Counted from the stretch's first letter, positions 1 to 11,480 are shown. The stretch: 64,000 bases of DNA from Isoetes taiwanensis (GCA_021234155.1 JAJEKV010000009.1:9990546-10054545), one strand, 5' to 3'. The notes: generated by a model not told the origin, from the letters alone. Numbers and translations: made by a program.

Positions 1-680
1 TGCTGTGCTCCACCACGATAGATGTTCATTGTCCATTCAAGCTCGCCTACGACTTGGAATTCCAATATATCACCAACTTTAAGAGTAGTGGCTGGCTAGC
101 AGGTCCCAATTATGACTCAAACAATATCGACTGGTTTTTGCTTTCAGATTAGTGTCAATACCATCTGGTCCATGAACAAGGATTGCAGAACCCCTTGGAG
201 GCATTCGCCAACGATCTTCCTCCTTCAATCTCTGACACAGAAAATAGAGAGCTAAGAATTTCCGGAAGGAAAACTAATCAAAGGGGAAATTTTTACTCAC
301 CAATCCCAATGAATAAATACGTTTGAGCAGTGGAACTTTAAAAGGTTTCTTAATGTCTGGTTCATCATCTGATACATTAACAGAGTCTTCTGGTTCTTTT
401 GCTACACGTCTTTGTCGAGCATTAACAACTTCCTGCCCTGCTTTTCCATCCTCTACCTGCCAAATTCCAAGGGCTTTGGTCCGATTGCTGCCATCGCACT
501 TCTTTGCAAATACCCTGTTGCTATCCTCCGACATCACACAAAAAATAACATCACCATCTACGAAGAGATTATCAGTCAAGAAAGCTTCCCATCCTTGGCC
601 AAAAAACAATTTTGGCCCTGCAGATGCCACAAAAACTTGATGTTTTTTCCCATTTGGTCCTACAACTATCACATAACAAT
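1..680 (-). CDS. B3-domain transcription factor, partial gene (runs off left edge; frameshifted second exon)
   Basis: Nuclear DNA-binding protein of the plant B3 superfamily (inferred from the fold signature). Exon 680-301 has an acceptor (TGCTCAG) at its start and a GTGAGT donor at its end. It encodes a B3-type pattern: a GPNG turn, then GQGWEAFLTDN, then LFVDGDVIFCV, followed by an acidic Ser/Asp-rich linker (EPEDSVNVSDDEPD). A second exon begins at 231 after TGTGTCAG and reads RLKEEDRWRMPPRGSA. It later resembles a second B3 core, LKVGDILEFQVV, but that core is in a different frame from the start of the exon, so a one-base shift lies near 60-110. The gene continues left of the window, so the start and total length are unknown. 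It could be a live gene with an assembly error or a young pseudogene. The two-B3 layout resembles REM-type proteins, but I do not assign a symbol. Confidence 0.6.
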
Positions 681-699
681 CTGAGCACAAAGGAACATG

Positions 700-2095
700 A
701 TGGAGCTCCTGGAAATAAGAAAAATGAGAAGTACATAGCAGAGAGATAAAAAAAATCTACTAGAGCAACCTACAAGTAAAAAACGACTGGGATTACAAGC
801 AAATGTCCATAATCGACATGTATCAGAAAACTTCTTGCCGTCGCCATCAGTCTACCTTCGTTCATCTCCATGCAAGATAACTCGTTCTGCTGGAGGATAT
901 TTGACTGCTTCAATATAAAAAATAATATACTATAAATATGGTTCTTAAACTATATGATTCTTATTTAATGATGACGTTGCTGACATATATACTACACATA
1001 ATCCTATGAAAAGACACAAACACACTAATGGTTGTATAAAAAAAAAATATGCAATTAGTGCACTATGATACTTGAGTAAATAAAATATCCAATTATGCCT
1101 AATGAGGCATTCAAAATTTAGCAAGGCCTGAGTTTATAGTAAAGTAGGAAACAAAAGAATATTACAAGGGCCATTGTTACATGGAGAATGTGTAGTTGTG
1201 ATCTTTGTTGAAGATACATATTTGATAGCAAAGATTCTATTAGCCAACTCTACGATGTAATAAAACATCTTATTGGGTATTCGACTAATCTCCATAATAC
1301 TTCACCAAGCCAAATCTTATTCCCGAAAGCGACACAAATGCTTCATCTAGTCAACTAAGTGCCTTTCACATGTTTCAAAGGCAAATCTTTCTGGATTGTT
1401 TTAATGTCTTTGGAAATCTGCCTACTATAAGTCATAGATATAAATCTTCCTGGTTCTTAACTACACCTAGTTTTTTCTATGTGTACGTTTGTAGGGGTCA
1501 GCTTTGTGTAGTTTTGGAATATTATTTCGTAGTATCACAAACTATTATACAATTTCAAGAATTGCAAATATACTTCTCAAAGTTCAAGTGTAACATGTAG
1601 GCATCTCATGTACCACTGTATTAATTGCAGGCATCTCATGAGATACTGTATTAAATAATATCTTATGGAAATCCATATGTAATTTGAACATTTGCTCCCT
1701 TTTGTATCCACATAATTATATCAAATTACTCTTCCTTATAGACATCTTCTTTACATTCACAACCATCCATTACTATTACATGCAAAGTCAAATATTTGGC
1801 CCAAAAATATTTCTCTTTAGTAACTCAGTCCACTAAATTTAAAGAAGTCGGAAAAAAGAAATCTTCATGGCAAAATGAGAACATCTCTAAGAGAAAAGTT
1901 CTTATAGGGTGCCCAACATCTCTAAATTATGATCTGTTCCTACATGATGTTAACGCAATTTGTAGATATTCATTCTAACTAACATAACTGGATCCGGAAC
2001 CTTCAACAATCCCACCAAAAACAAATCTAAGGAAAATTTATTCGTACAATACACATTTCATTTTGCACAGACCTTAAATAACAAGGGACTTGTAT
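700..2095. other. AT-rich non-coding stretch
   Basis: No open frame resembles a known protein. The only structure seen is a small imperfect duplication at about 1598-1655, where GGCATCTCATG occurs twice. This is probably the 5' flank or UTR side of the B3 gene plus intergenic DNA. Confidence 0.5.
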
Positions 2096-2108
2096 ATATA
2101 TATAAAAG

Positions 2109-2480
2109 GTCCTGGCTGCATTCTCTTTTTGGAGTATCTTTCACTTTCTTTTGGGTATTTATCCAAATCAGTGGACTGCTTCTAAAAGGATTGCATTTCA
2201 CATGGCAAAGTCTTGGCTAATATGGAGTGTATGGAAGCGAAGGCAAAGAAAGGTCTTTTATGATAAGCGTATTTCTTCTCAGGTGGTGCTTCAAGAAATT
2301 TGTAAGAAGTTGTATAATTGCTTTCAGATCTCCAATTGGCCTGATCGTATTAAAATTCCAATATGGAGTGATCATCTAAAAGTGATTGATGCTTCAGGGA
2401 CATTTCTTACTTCTGGAAGTACTTTGTAATATTTTGAGTGTATAATATGAAGTAAAACACGTTCTTCAAAAAAAAAAAAA
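2109..2480 (+). mobile_element. 5'-truncated LINE 3' fragment with poly(A)
   Basis: A short 3' end of a plant L1-type LINE. The translation from about 2151 contains AFHMAKSWLIWSVWKRR, the conserved tail that follows the zf-RVT domain in LINE-A (AFHLASAWIIWSIWKRR). It ends in a 13-A tail at 2468-2480. TATAAAAG occurs just before the fragment (2101-2108) and just after the tail (2482-2489), a plausible but short and low-complexity target-site duplication. One frameshift separates WLHSLFGVSF from the following GIYPNQW. Confidence 0.75.
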
Positions 2481-2700
2481 TTATAAAAGATATATATATC
2501 TTTTTGCTCATGGAAATCTGGAAGCATTCGGCCAAAAGGCTCCCTCATTTTACAGGTTATCAATATATTTTATTATTTAACGAATGCCATGGGTAGCGAG
2601 GATGTGGCAGAGTTGCTTGCTATTTTAAGGATGCCCTTCCTCCATACATCACACTTCTAAAGCTGACAGATATAATCGCTATATGTCGATCAAACTACAT

Positions 2701-2950
2701 TCACTATAAGAGAACATGCTTGTCTGTGTCACTAATTGTACCAATTTTAGGCCTAAAATGACAACATAAATTTTCTTAACAACTGATACAATTGGTGTCA
2801 CATACCAGTGACACTAATATAGCAATTATATCGTCACTTATAATGTCATCTACAACGTCAATTGCGATGTCACTTATAGAGTCACCTACATTATTATTAT
2901 AGATTTCATCACCCAAAACGTCAAGTATAATAGCAACATCTGAATAATCG
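2701..2950. repeat. TGTCA/GTCAC-rich repeat, possibly a CACTA-like subterminal region
   Basis: CACTATAAGAGAAC occurs near 2702 and is followed by more than ten copies of GTCA/TGAC-type hexamers on both strands up to 2930. Such motif clusters are typical of CACTA transposon subterminal regions. No opposite terminus was identified, so this is a weak call. Confidence 0.25.
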
Positions 2951-2956
2951 CTTCAT

Positions 2957-3418
2957 TTGGATAATTGCTTAATTTGGACTGGTGCTCTACGAAATATTCG
3001 ACCAGCTCCATGTCAATCCAATACTTACATGGTATCCACAGCGTTACCTGGATATACATCTGTCTCTAAAAAGGGAAGGGCAATAACGTCAATTCGCATA
3101 GGTGCACATCGCCTACGAATTGAGATAGGTAGAAGGGCCCGAGAAGCGCGCGAGTATAGAATCTGTCAGCGTTGCCACCAGGGTGCCGCTGAGGACAGAT
3201 GCCATATACTGCAGCAATGTCCAACATTCAATCACATCCTAGCCCGCTATACTGAATTGATTCTGCCTAACCAGCCGTTTCATGTGCTGTTGGACGCAAT
3301 CTCACTGGCTTTGCTAGGATCTTTTCTCCAAGACATCATGGATGTACATATTCAGTTATGTCCTCAAACAAGCCATGAGGTTAAATATATCATAATATAT
3401 CATTGTATAGTCTCTTAG
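2957..3418 (+). pseudogene. C-terminal fragment of a retrotransposon protein with a Cys/His cluster
   Basis: A 153-codon open frame. Residues about 45-105 read RIGAHRLRIEIGRRAREARE and then a C-x2-C ... H-x4-C cluster (CQRCHQGAAEDRCHILQQC), followed by PTFNHILARY. This pattern is known to me from the C-terminal ends of non-LTR reverse transcriptases that differ from the zf-RVT of the LINEs in this window. No RT core is present, so it is a detached tail fragment. It ends immediately before the poly(T) of LINE-A (from 3424), so LINE-A may have inserted into it. It is unlikely to be functional. Confidence 0.5.
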
Positions 3419-3661
3419 CATACCTTTTTTTTTTTTTTTTTTTGAAGGACTTGAGCCTTTATTGTTACAGAGTACAATGGGAACTAATAACTCAGTGGCG
3501 AGAATGTCCACCAGAGCAAAACCACCCCACTCAAATACAACATCTAAACAATATGAAGACCAAGCAAAAACTCATAAGTAAGTATGAATCTGAAGATAGT
3601 GCTCCCAAATACGGCCCTTCACCTCATTAGCAATTGATGAGCATCTGAATGCTTTGACAAT

Positions 3662-4984
3662 TCATTCTTGGGCATCAAGAAGGATCTGTGCATCTGAAGA
3701 AGCAAGACCTTTGAATATGAGAAGATTCCTTCTTTTCCAAATGGACCAAATGATCCATGCAGAAGCCAAATGAAACGCCCTTTTTGTCAAATTATCCCAA
3801 CTACTTGGATAGACTGCTAATAACACCTGTTGGCTATTCAAATTGCAACGAAAGAGGCCTTGAAGCCACAACCAAGCATGTCTGACATGTCTACATAGGA
3901 AGAAGCAATGCTTAATTGTCTCGTCCCTCTGTGCACATAAGGGACAAAGTGCAGATACCTCTGGACGAAATCTGTGCACCAGGATATTAACGCGCAGACA
4001 ACGATGAATGACTTGCCACCATAAAACAGATACTTTAGGATGGAGTAGTTTATCCCATACCCATTTCCATACTGCTTTCTGCCGATCCCTAGGAATGACC
4101 AAAGGCCACTTGGACGAAGAAGGCAAGACGTCCGCAGCAAGCAAGACTTTGTACATGGAATTTACCAACTTATCTACTTTGACACGCTCATGAACTACCC
4201 AAGGCTGGGGGTCATCCACTTGTGCTACTGGAGGAAGAATTGAAGACACCTTCTGCCAAATAGCTCGATCCCACCTTAAAAGGAGGAACTTAGCTCCAAA
4301 CTCTTCCCATGTCAGCAACTGCCTTTGATTATTATACCAATCAGATATCATATACACACCTGCTGCTCTCCATCGATGCTGCGTCAATGGGTGGACTGAA
4401 GCTACCAGAGGACCACCGTCCAATGGAATCCACTAACAACTTGCAGTAGTGCTAGTGTGCGCAAGATGGTGAAAATGAAACAGAGATTGTACAGTCTCCC
4501 ATGCAACTAGCAATCCTCTAAGAAATGGGGATGCATTAGGGTATGCGGTCAGTGGATAAAACAGAGCCCAGGGGAAAAGTGGCCGAAGAGATCGAGACCC
4601 AAAAGAAATGCACATTTGCAAAGACTGATAAACAAGACGGGAGCCCGGGGACTCATCCACATTATTCAAAATTCTCCAAATAAACTTAGAAATCATCACC
4701 TTGCTCTGCAAAAGAAAATTGATTATTCCAAGTCCACCAAAATGCCTTGGCAACATGCACTTTTCTCAACTGACTTTGACAGCAGCACCCTCCTCTGTTC
4801 CCCCCCAGATGAAGTTCCTGACAACCCTGACGAGAAGTTGTACCTTTGACTGTGGAGCCAACATGAACGAAGCCATATACACATGGGTGCTGCTTAAAAC
4901 TGACTTAGCCACAACGATTCGTCTGGCCATGGAAAGCTTCGCTGTGGACCACCAGAAAAGGTGCTTTTCCAAGCCCTTAATCAC
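3662..4984 (-). pseudogene. LINE-A ORF2: post-RT region and zf-RVT
   Basis: Three open pieces in one frame are separated by TGA (4766) and TAG (4433). The first two carry the thumb region (AKLSMARRIVVAKSVL, VRNFIWGGTEEGA, PRHFGGLGIINF). The last contains the zf-RVT domain with CPLCAQRDETIKHCFFLC (C-x2-C, H-x4-C) and the WSIWKRRN tail. The TAG at 4433 occurs at exactly the same site in LINE-B. Confidence 0.9.
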
Positions 4985-5068
4985 TGCCTCCCAAGCATCT
5001 CTTGATGAGATATGAACACCTACGGGGATACCAAGAAGTTTGGTTGCTTTACCATGGGGAAGGATCTT

Positions 5069-5941
5069 CTATGGATAGGCAGTTATACATGGTGGAACTG
5101 GAGAGTCCAATGCCCATAGTGCTGTGCACTTCTGCCAACCCACAAAAATACCAGATGCTAGGCAAAAAGAATCCAACAAAGAAACGGCATTCTGCAAATT
5201 TTGCTCATCTGCCCACAGAAAAAGGAAAGTGTCATCCGCATATTGATTACAGATCTCCTGTGACCCATTGTTCATAGGAAGTCCATGCAAGATTCCCTCC
5301 TGTGCAGCAAGAGAGAAGACCTGGGCAAGGACCTCTGCCAGAATTGTAAATAACAATGGAGCTAATGGGCAGCCCTGACGGATGCCACGACCCACCTGAA
5401 AGAATGCTGAGGGTTCCCCTTGGAAGAGAATAGAAGAGCGAGCAGAATAATGAAGCCTCATGACATTAGCTGTGAATTGTGCACCAAAACCAAAGCATAA
5501 GAGACATTTCTCTAAGAAGGCCCAGTCGACACTGTCATATGCTTTTGCAAAGTCCAGCTTCAAATATACAATTTCATGGCCCTAAAGTCGAGCCCAGTAA
5601 ATACCTTCATAGGCAGCAGCTACATTGTTTAATATGCATCGTCGTGGCAGAAATCCTGACTGTGTAGAGGATATGGAATCAGCAAGAATATCCCGAAGCT
5701 TTTGTGCATACGTTTTGGCAAAAATCTTGTACACAGAAGATAGTAAGGTGATAGGGCGCCAGTCCGAAATTGTTGAAGGTTCCTTACACTTGGGAATAAG
5801 AGAAATGCAGCCCGAGTTAAGAATTTTGTCTAGACGCCTTTGCCTCTTGAAATCCTGAAACGCGTCGTACACATCATCGCCAACCCAATCCCATAACTCC
5901 TGAAAGAACTCCATAGGAATACCATCAATTCCAAGACACAC
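5069..5941 (-). pseudogene. LINE-A ORF2: reverse transcriptase core
   Basis: RNA-templated DNA synthesis domain. Seen in order: GIDGIPMEFFQ, ISLIPKCKEPSTISDWRPI, TQSGFLPRRCILNN, LKLDFAKAYDSVDW (catalytic Asp), GIRQGCPLAPLLF and YADDTFLF (catalytic YADD). A TAG at 5582-5584 lies just before KLDFAKAYDS, at a codon that is Lys in LINE-B. A TAG at 5069-5071 ends the open stretch at a position consistent with a former Trp. The core residues are intact but the protein is interrupted. Confidence 0.9.
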
Positions 5942-6655
5942 TTTCCTTTCTTCAAAAGGAAGGTAGCATCTGCTAAATAATTCACCATAATCTCTGCTTC
6001 TAGAGTAGCTCTTTGTTCCTCAGATATAATAGGATGTATCTTTGTCAGTAATGCCTCTTGAAAATCTGATTGGAAGGGAAGATGACGAGAAGCAAAAAAG
6101 GAAGAAAAGTGGCTATGCAGAAAGAACTTAAGTTGCTGAGGATCAGAGATGAGAGGCCCATCTTGAACTTGGAGAGACACCATCGCAGAAGCTTGTCTCT
6201 GAATTTTTGCAGCTCTAAAAAAAAAGCCTGTGCAACGATCCCCCTCTTTGAACCATTGCAGGCCCGCTTTAACTCGAGCGTGATGAACATGCTCAGCTTC
6301 CATCTGTCTAATGCTGGTCAAAATCTGCTTCTCTTGCTGGGCATCTGATGGTACAACAGACCTGCAAGCCATTAATTGTTGGTACAAAGCAATCAAAATC
6401 CCTCGATTAGCAGCAACTCGCTGGCGACCCCAATTCTTCGCAAAGGACTTCACGGCAGCTAGAGCATCAACAATCCCAGCCATTCCTTTCCTTCTCACAA
6501 ATGCAGAGGACCAGGCTTGCTTGCATCCATCTTTAAACTCCTCATCCTTCAAGTATGAAGTGTTTAACTTGAAATAAGTCTTGGTCCTGATATGTGTCCC
6601 ATCCTGAGAACAAGAGAAATACTGTGGATTGTGATCTGAAATACCTATTATTGCC
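5830..6655 (-). pseudogene. LINE-A ORF2: endonuclease end and linker
   Basis: Begins at the SDHNPQ motif that carries the terminal histidine of the apurinic-type endonuclease fold. It continues through the LINE linker (FKLNTSYLKDEEF, VKAGLQWFKEGDRCTGFFF, HPIISEEQRATLE), which is collinear with LINE-B and LINE-C. A frameshift near 5940 moves the frame to that of the RT. All upstream catalytic residues are absent, so no nuclease activity is possible. Confidence 0.85.
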
Positions 6656-6659
6656 AAGG

Positions 6660-8147
6660 TTTTTCCCTTGAAAACTCTTCACGGCAGGGATTTTTTAATC
6701 CTAGCTTGTTGTATCCTTTGCTTGGGTCCCCTAGGCCAGTTGGTCTCTGAGAACGCTAAAAATAAAATCAATTCAATTCTTATGATTTAGATATCATAAT
6801 ATAAAGTCAACAATGCAGGCAAGCAAAGGAACTAATGCTTGGCAGAAAATTAGACAAGTGCAAAAACAACATAAGAGATTTGTATGTAAGAATGGGAATT
6901 TGAACCCATCGAGTTTAACCAGCACCACAATGCCAAATTTGAAGAAAACATGTTGAATTCATAATTTGGTGAAGGCCAAAACCCCGGGGGGCTATTTGAA
7001 TAAGAAAAGCAACACACATTTTGGAAAATAAAAAAAGAATTTGGAGAAGGAGGGGGAAGGGGAGGGTTACTAACAACATCTACCCCGGCCCCTAAAAAAA
7101 ATGTACACTTCCTGCTTCAATTTATTTGACAAGTGCAGAAGAGGTTTCTTTTAGAATAATTAGGGATGAAAGTTCAAACTCCCTATGAAATGTTGTTAGC
7201 AGAGTCATGATTATTTCCATTGTAGAGAAGCTTTGTTTCAAACTCTTATCTACTATCAACGAGTACAAATATGGATGATGAAAAAATACCCATACAAACT
7301 TTGCGAAAACCTGAAGCACGGATGGTTATAGTTAGCTTGTAGAGTGGGATATATTTTGAGGTATTGATCTTGATTATGCGTATTATCTTACTGGGCTAAA
7401 AGTTGTGGACTCCCTTCGAGATGGTGCAAGCTCATTGTTGCTATTATTAATTCCATATACTTCCTTACAGAAACATGAGCATTTCAAAATATGTTTCATG
7501 TGATGGATCTTGTTGTATTTAGATAGTTTATTGTCTGGATGACAATGCACTATATCATTTATGAATCTGTTTGTATCTGACATTTCTGCAATCAATAAAT
7601 GTACAGGTTAAAGCATGGTATAGTGTCTCGATTAGTTTATTTTCGAACTATAAAATTAATAGAATAGAATAGAATAAGGTAGTAAAGTAGTTCGAAATAA
7701 GTTAAAGAAAATAATAGAGATTAGTTTTTGGCGCGTGTTCACTTTGAATTCCAAAAATTAATGGAGAGACTCTTGTCGATGGAAATATAAAGAAATCAAA
7801 ATGGGAGGGAATTGTTGCAGCCAAATTCTTGGGCTCCCACTTGCTTCAACATTGTACAGGAATTGCTGCCACTGTCACTTCCTCCTTGTCATTGCAAGGT
7901 CAAATTTTTCTTTTCAAGGATCATAAGGTAGGTTGTGAAAGCATAAATCAACAATATTGAAAATTGAAAAACAGATATTATTTATTGTCTTCTCATAGAA
8001 CAAATTAAAATGCTTCTTTAGGTTTGATCCTGGAATAATAGGAGAATTCGAACTTTGCATATTCTAAGTGAGAATTATTGCCTTCATTTAGAAAATCTTA
8101 TATGGTGCACAAGCTGCAATTATAGTATTGTTCCACTTGGGCCATTG
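6660..8147. other. Non-coding stretch
   Basis: No protein-like frame. The sequence contains a purine-rich run near 7040-7070 and AT-rich DNA. About 140 bp next to LINE-A (6660-6760) resemble neither LINE and may be the pre-insertion site. Confidence 0.45.
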
Positions 8148-8162
8148 TTGTCTTGAAATATT

Positions 8163-9368
8163 TTTTTTTTTTTTTTTGGAGAAAAGGAAGTGCCACTTTT
8201 TAATTTTTGTAATAAAAGTACATGCAACACCACAGAAGGAGATTACTACAGGAGCTCACACCTCAACTTCTTCATCTCCCCCTGGCGTGCTTATTTAGTC
8301 TCCTAATGAGACAAATAGAAAATTTACATACCAAGTTACTCCTGTAACATGTAACAACACCTGATGAGGTAGGAAAATAAACAAGTATGTGATCGTTGTC
8401 TTGAGAACCTGCTTTTGAAGTAACCCGTATGCAATCCTTAATGATGATCAAGGCATGTTGTCCAAAACAAATGACCACTCAAGCATATTAGTACTTGAGT
8501 TACTTAAGCATCGACACTTAAGTATTTAGTATGCTCAAGCTTATCGATTTGAGCATCAATGGGCCTTTCAGTACCTAAAAATGCTCTAGTTAGAACATTT
8601 TAAATCCCTAGCTTTGCATACTGCCACATTGTGGTAACAGAAATGCTGCATTGTGGGGATTATCTGCTCATGTGTTCTGTACATCATTCTCATGCACTAC
8701 AAGAAGCCTCCAAATGAACTCGCCATCAACACAAAAATTCATTATACACGTCTCTTAACCATACTTTACCAGATGAGTTGTCTCTTCCCGCTAGCAAGGA
8801 AACAGGAGTGCAGAAGGAAGGAATAACCATCCGAAAACAAAACCCCAAATAAGAGTAACACCGCTAAATCTCTCAAGAACACGAAACCCCTTCTCTCGGC
8901 CAGGTTCTACAATTTTGTTCCACCTTATAAGCGTCCTGGCTTTTTTTTGTGCTCAACCACAAACAAAAAGGAATAACAAGTCGTCCCGCAGCCTTCTTAG
9001 GCCGCTCGGTGCTAACATGTATCTTCCGAGAAAGGGCCCGGATGCCTATTCCATTTGTGAAGTACAAAGAAGCTATCTTGCTAAAAACTGCGAAAACCTT
9101 ACTTGTAAATCTCCACTATGCTTGTAGAAGATCATCATGCTTATCTGAAGCATTAGAACAAAAAACCACGTTAGTGGTTTTATCTTGTGAGAACCAGGGA
9201 GTCCGCCTTGAAGCAGCCCAAGAACCAAGAAATCAGCAGCCTTTGATGAAGAAAACAGTTTTGTATCCAAGAAAGCAAACCCTGGCTAGCACCAGAGAGA
9301 AGGGATTCGAATATGGGTGATGCGGCAAGAAGAGAGAGGGCCGCCCCTCTTTCTCTTCTATTCCGGCA
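8163..9368 (-). mobile_element. Non-coding poly(A) retroposon with a perfect 15-bp target-site duplication
   Basis: TTGTCTTGAAATATT occurs at 8148-8162 and again at 9369-9383. The sequence between them starts (plus strand) with a run of about 17 T and so is a minus-strand insertion with a poly(A) tail. No RT, endonuclease or other recognisable protein is encoded. The 5' end on the minus strand is GC-richer (GGGGCGGCCC) and the 3' end reads AAAGTGGCACTTCC before the tail. It is either a non-autonomous LINE derivative or a reverse-transcribed cellular RNA, mobilised by LINE machinery (inference from the tail and duplication). Confidence 0.75.
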
Positions 9369-9383
9369 TTGTCTTGAAATATT

Positions 9384-10215
9384 GACACAGGTGAATTCAA
9401 TAAAAAACAAGTGCTATACAAAGGTTTTCAAACTCCACACGGTAGAACATGATTGTGTGATTTACATTAAAATTATAAGACATGCATGGAGTGGTGGTCT
9501 CCACATATGCTTTTTGAAGGAGGACTGTGAATTGACTAGGAAGACTCGAAGACTCAAGGACATTAGGAAAGTTCAACGCTTGTTCATTTTTAACCATATC
9601 TTCCCAAGGAAATATCTATTCTTTTCTTCCAAGGAGGAGGACGAATTGCATTTTGGGCATTTATAAGTTGTCTTTAGTTAGGTGTGCCATCATTCACATG
9701 GACCGATAAAGAACTCCATGACATCGATACTAACAGAGGAAGGGATAGAATCTTGCTCAAAAGAGTCAAGTCTTTGAACGGAGTGGGTTCTTCTCTTGCA
9801 GTGGTCATCCTAATCTTCTATGTGTGTCTTGAACTTTGTGAGGCATGGTTAGAGTGGCATTCAAAAGGCAAAAGCGCGTATATGAACAAATGGCTCACAA
9901 GAAATTAAGTTAGTGGTGATTAACATAGGTTTGAAACTAAGAGGTACTTTTGAATTTCACGAGGTGACCAAAAGATGGTACAACATTTAAAAAAATGTGG
10001 TATCTAGGGTCTTGAAGCTTTGGTACTTCCTTGGCAAGTCGTCTTACCACTTCTAGGTTCTTTCCTTTCAATTGATTCTAGGTTCTTTCTTTTCATTTGG
10101 TTCTACGTTCTTTTTTCATTTGTTACAGTTTTTTTTTTTTTTTTTGACGCAAGTCGTTGCTACCGGAAATCTTTTTCTAATTCTTATTATAATTTAGAGC
10201 CTTTCTCTGTTCCGT
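9384..10215. other. Non-coding upstream region of the NAC gene
   Basis: No recognisable gene. A 17-T run at about 10128-10144 lies some 80 bp upstream of the TATA box. Confidence 0.45.
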
Positions 10216-10219
10216 CCTC

Positions 10220-10227
10220 TATATAAG
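10220..10227 (+). promoter_or_regulatory. TATA box of the NAC gene
   Basis: TATATAAG lies 82 bp upstream of the ATG at 10310, implying a 5' leader of about 50-60 bases. The position and the match are both typical of a plant TATA promoter. Confidence 0.6.
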
Positions 10228-10309
10228 CCCTAAAATTCTTTACGAATTCCCAACTCCATCGCCTTCACTATCTTTCCCAACTATATCACTTCAAACCAGG
10301 ATTAGATTG

Positions 10310-11480
10310 ATGGATACAACATCCAATGATCTTGACACTAGTTTTCTTCCAGATTTTGGCACTAGCATTCTTCCAGGTTTTAGGTTTCATCCAACTGAAG
10401 AAGAGCTTGTTGGTTATTATCTAAAAAACAGGGTGGAAGAGCGTGATTTCCCTGTCCAAATTATCAGAGTTTTGGAGTTGTACCGCCATGATCCATGGGA
10501 ACTTCCTTGTAAGTACTAAATTTTTAATCTTCGTTTTATTTTTTGTGATCTGCTTGATCTAGCAGAGATCAAATTCACATTAATCATGAATTTGAGGGTT
10601 CTGATCTGCACAGTTTGAGTTCAAGCCTCTTGTTGTTAAATTCTACTTCTAGGTTGCAATATGTGGACTTCATTGGAACTTGTCTGGATTTTATTGCAGA
10701 TCTTGCTCTGAGGCCTATTGCAGAGAAAGAGTGGTTTTTTTTTGTACCAAGAGATAAAAAATATCCGAATGCCATGCGCCCGAACAGGGTTACAGTTTCA
10801 GGTTACTGGAAAGCAACAGGCGTTGATAAACAAATCAAACAGGGTAACCGCCTCATAGGCCTGAAAAAAACTCTTGTGTTCTACTGTGGCCGAGCGCCAA
10901 GCGGCGAAAAAACTGACTGGATCATGAATGAGTACAGAATGCCAGATGGAACCTCTCAGAAAGATGCACAGGTATGGCCTAAAATGAAGCTTGTGTGTTG
11001 TTGTTAAGTTGTCTTTTTTTTGAGGGACAAAGTGTGTTAAGTTGTTGAGATGTAATGAGTTTTCTTGTGTTACAGATTATGTCACTCTGCAAAATTTACA
11101 ACAAAAAACATTCCAAGGGGTTATATTCCAAACATTATGTGAAGAAAGAAAAGGGTGAGCCTCAGGATGAAATTGTGCAGCAATACATTAGATCTGTGTT
11201 GCAGACACAACCAAGCTTGAACAGTAGCTGCTGTACAAGTTCTCCAGGATCACCTGCTGTTTCAGATCAAGAAGTTCACTGTTGTATAATAAATGAGAAT
11301 GATTTTAATTATGGTCCAAAGGAAGAGGAGGGCAGAACAAGAAGCTATTACAGACAGCACCTTTGCTTGGATACCGCCGCGGCCGCAGCCGCAGCCTCAT
11401 CCGCGGTTTGGTGCGAAGAGGATGATCTGAATTATGCATCTCTCTTTATGACTCCACATTGTGATGGAATCATATTCTAA
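10310..11480 (+). CDS. NAC-domain transcription factor, three exons, complete (291 aa)
   Basis: Sequence-specific transcription factor acting in the nucleus. Exons are 10310-10508, 10700-10971 and 11076-11480, all with GT...AG introns at the positions usual for NAC genes (the first just after DPWELP). Subdomain A is [18 protein letters not shown] (residues 21-38). It is followed by [69 protein letters not shown] and CKIYNKKH. The C-terminal part is shorter than average, with an alanine run near residue 265 and an acidic EEDD stretch, consistent with a small activation region. The ATG at 10310 is chosen because it follows a TATA box and a short leader. By motif similarity it is closest to the ANAC036/ANAC042-like branch, which is an impression and not a tested assignment. 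No defect is visible. Confidence 0.9.

Larger units (their letters stand above)
3424..6655 (-). mobile_element. LINE-A, 5'-truncated L1-type retrotransposon
   Basis: On the minus strand the order is end of endonuclease (ISDHNPQ at about 6640), linker, reverse transcriptase, zf-RVT and 3' UTR. The poly(A) appears as a 20-T run at 3424-3443. ORF1 and nearly all of the endonuclease are missing, as is usual for 5'-truncated LINE insertions. It belongs to the same family as LINE-B. Apart from one frameshift near 5.9 kb, the remainder reads in one frame interrupted by a few stop codons (5582, 5069, 4766, 4433), so it is a fairly young dead copy. No clear target-site duplication was found. Confidence 0.9.

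Noticed and set aside
3424-3443. Poly(T) runs as terminators or pol III stop signals
   Set aside because: At 3424, 8163 and 30018 they are reverse-complement poly(A) tails of LINE-type insertions.
5582-5584. Shared stop with LINE-B in the RT
   Set aside because: LINE-B has Lys (AAG) at this place, so this TAG is private to LINE-A, unlike the one at 4433.
8695-8710. CACTACAAGAAG as a CACTA transposon end
   Set aside because: It lies within the retroposon, lacks subterminal repeats and has no partner end; probably chance.
8949-9410. Frames on both strands at 8.9-9.4 kb as small genes
   Set aside because: Several overlapping frames without homology fall inside the non-coding retroposon.
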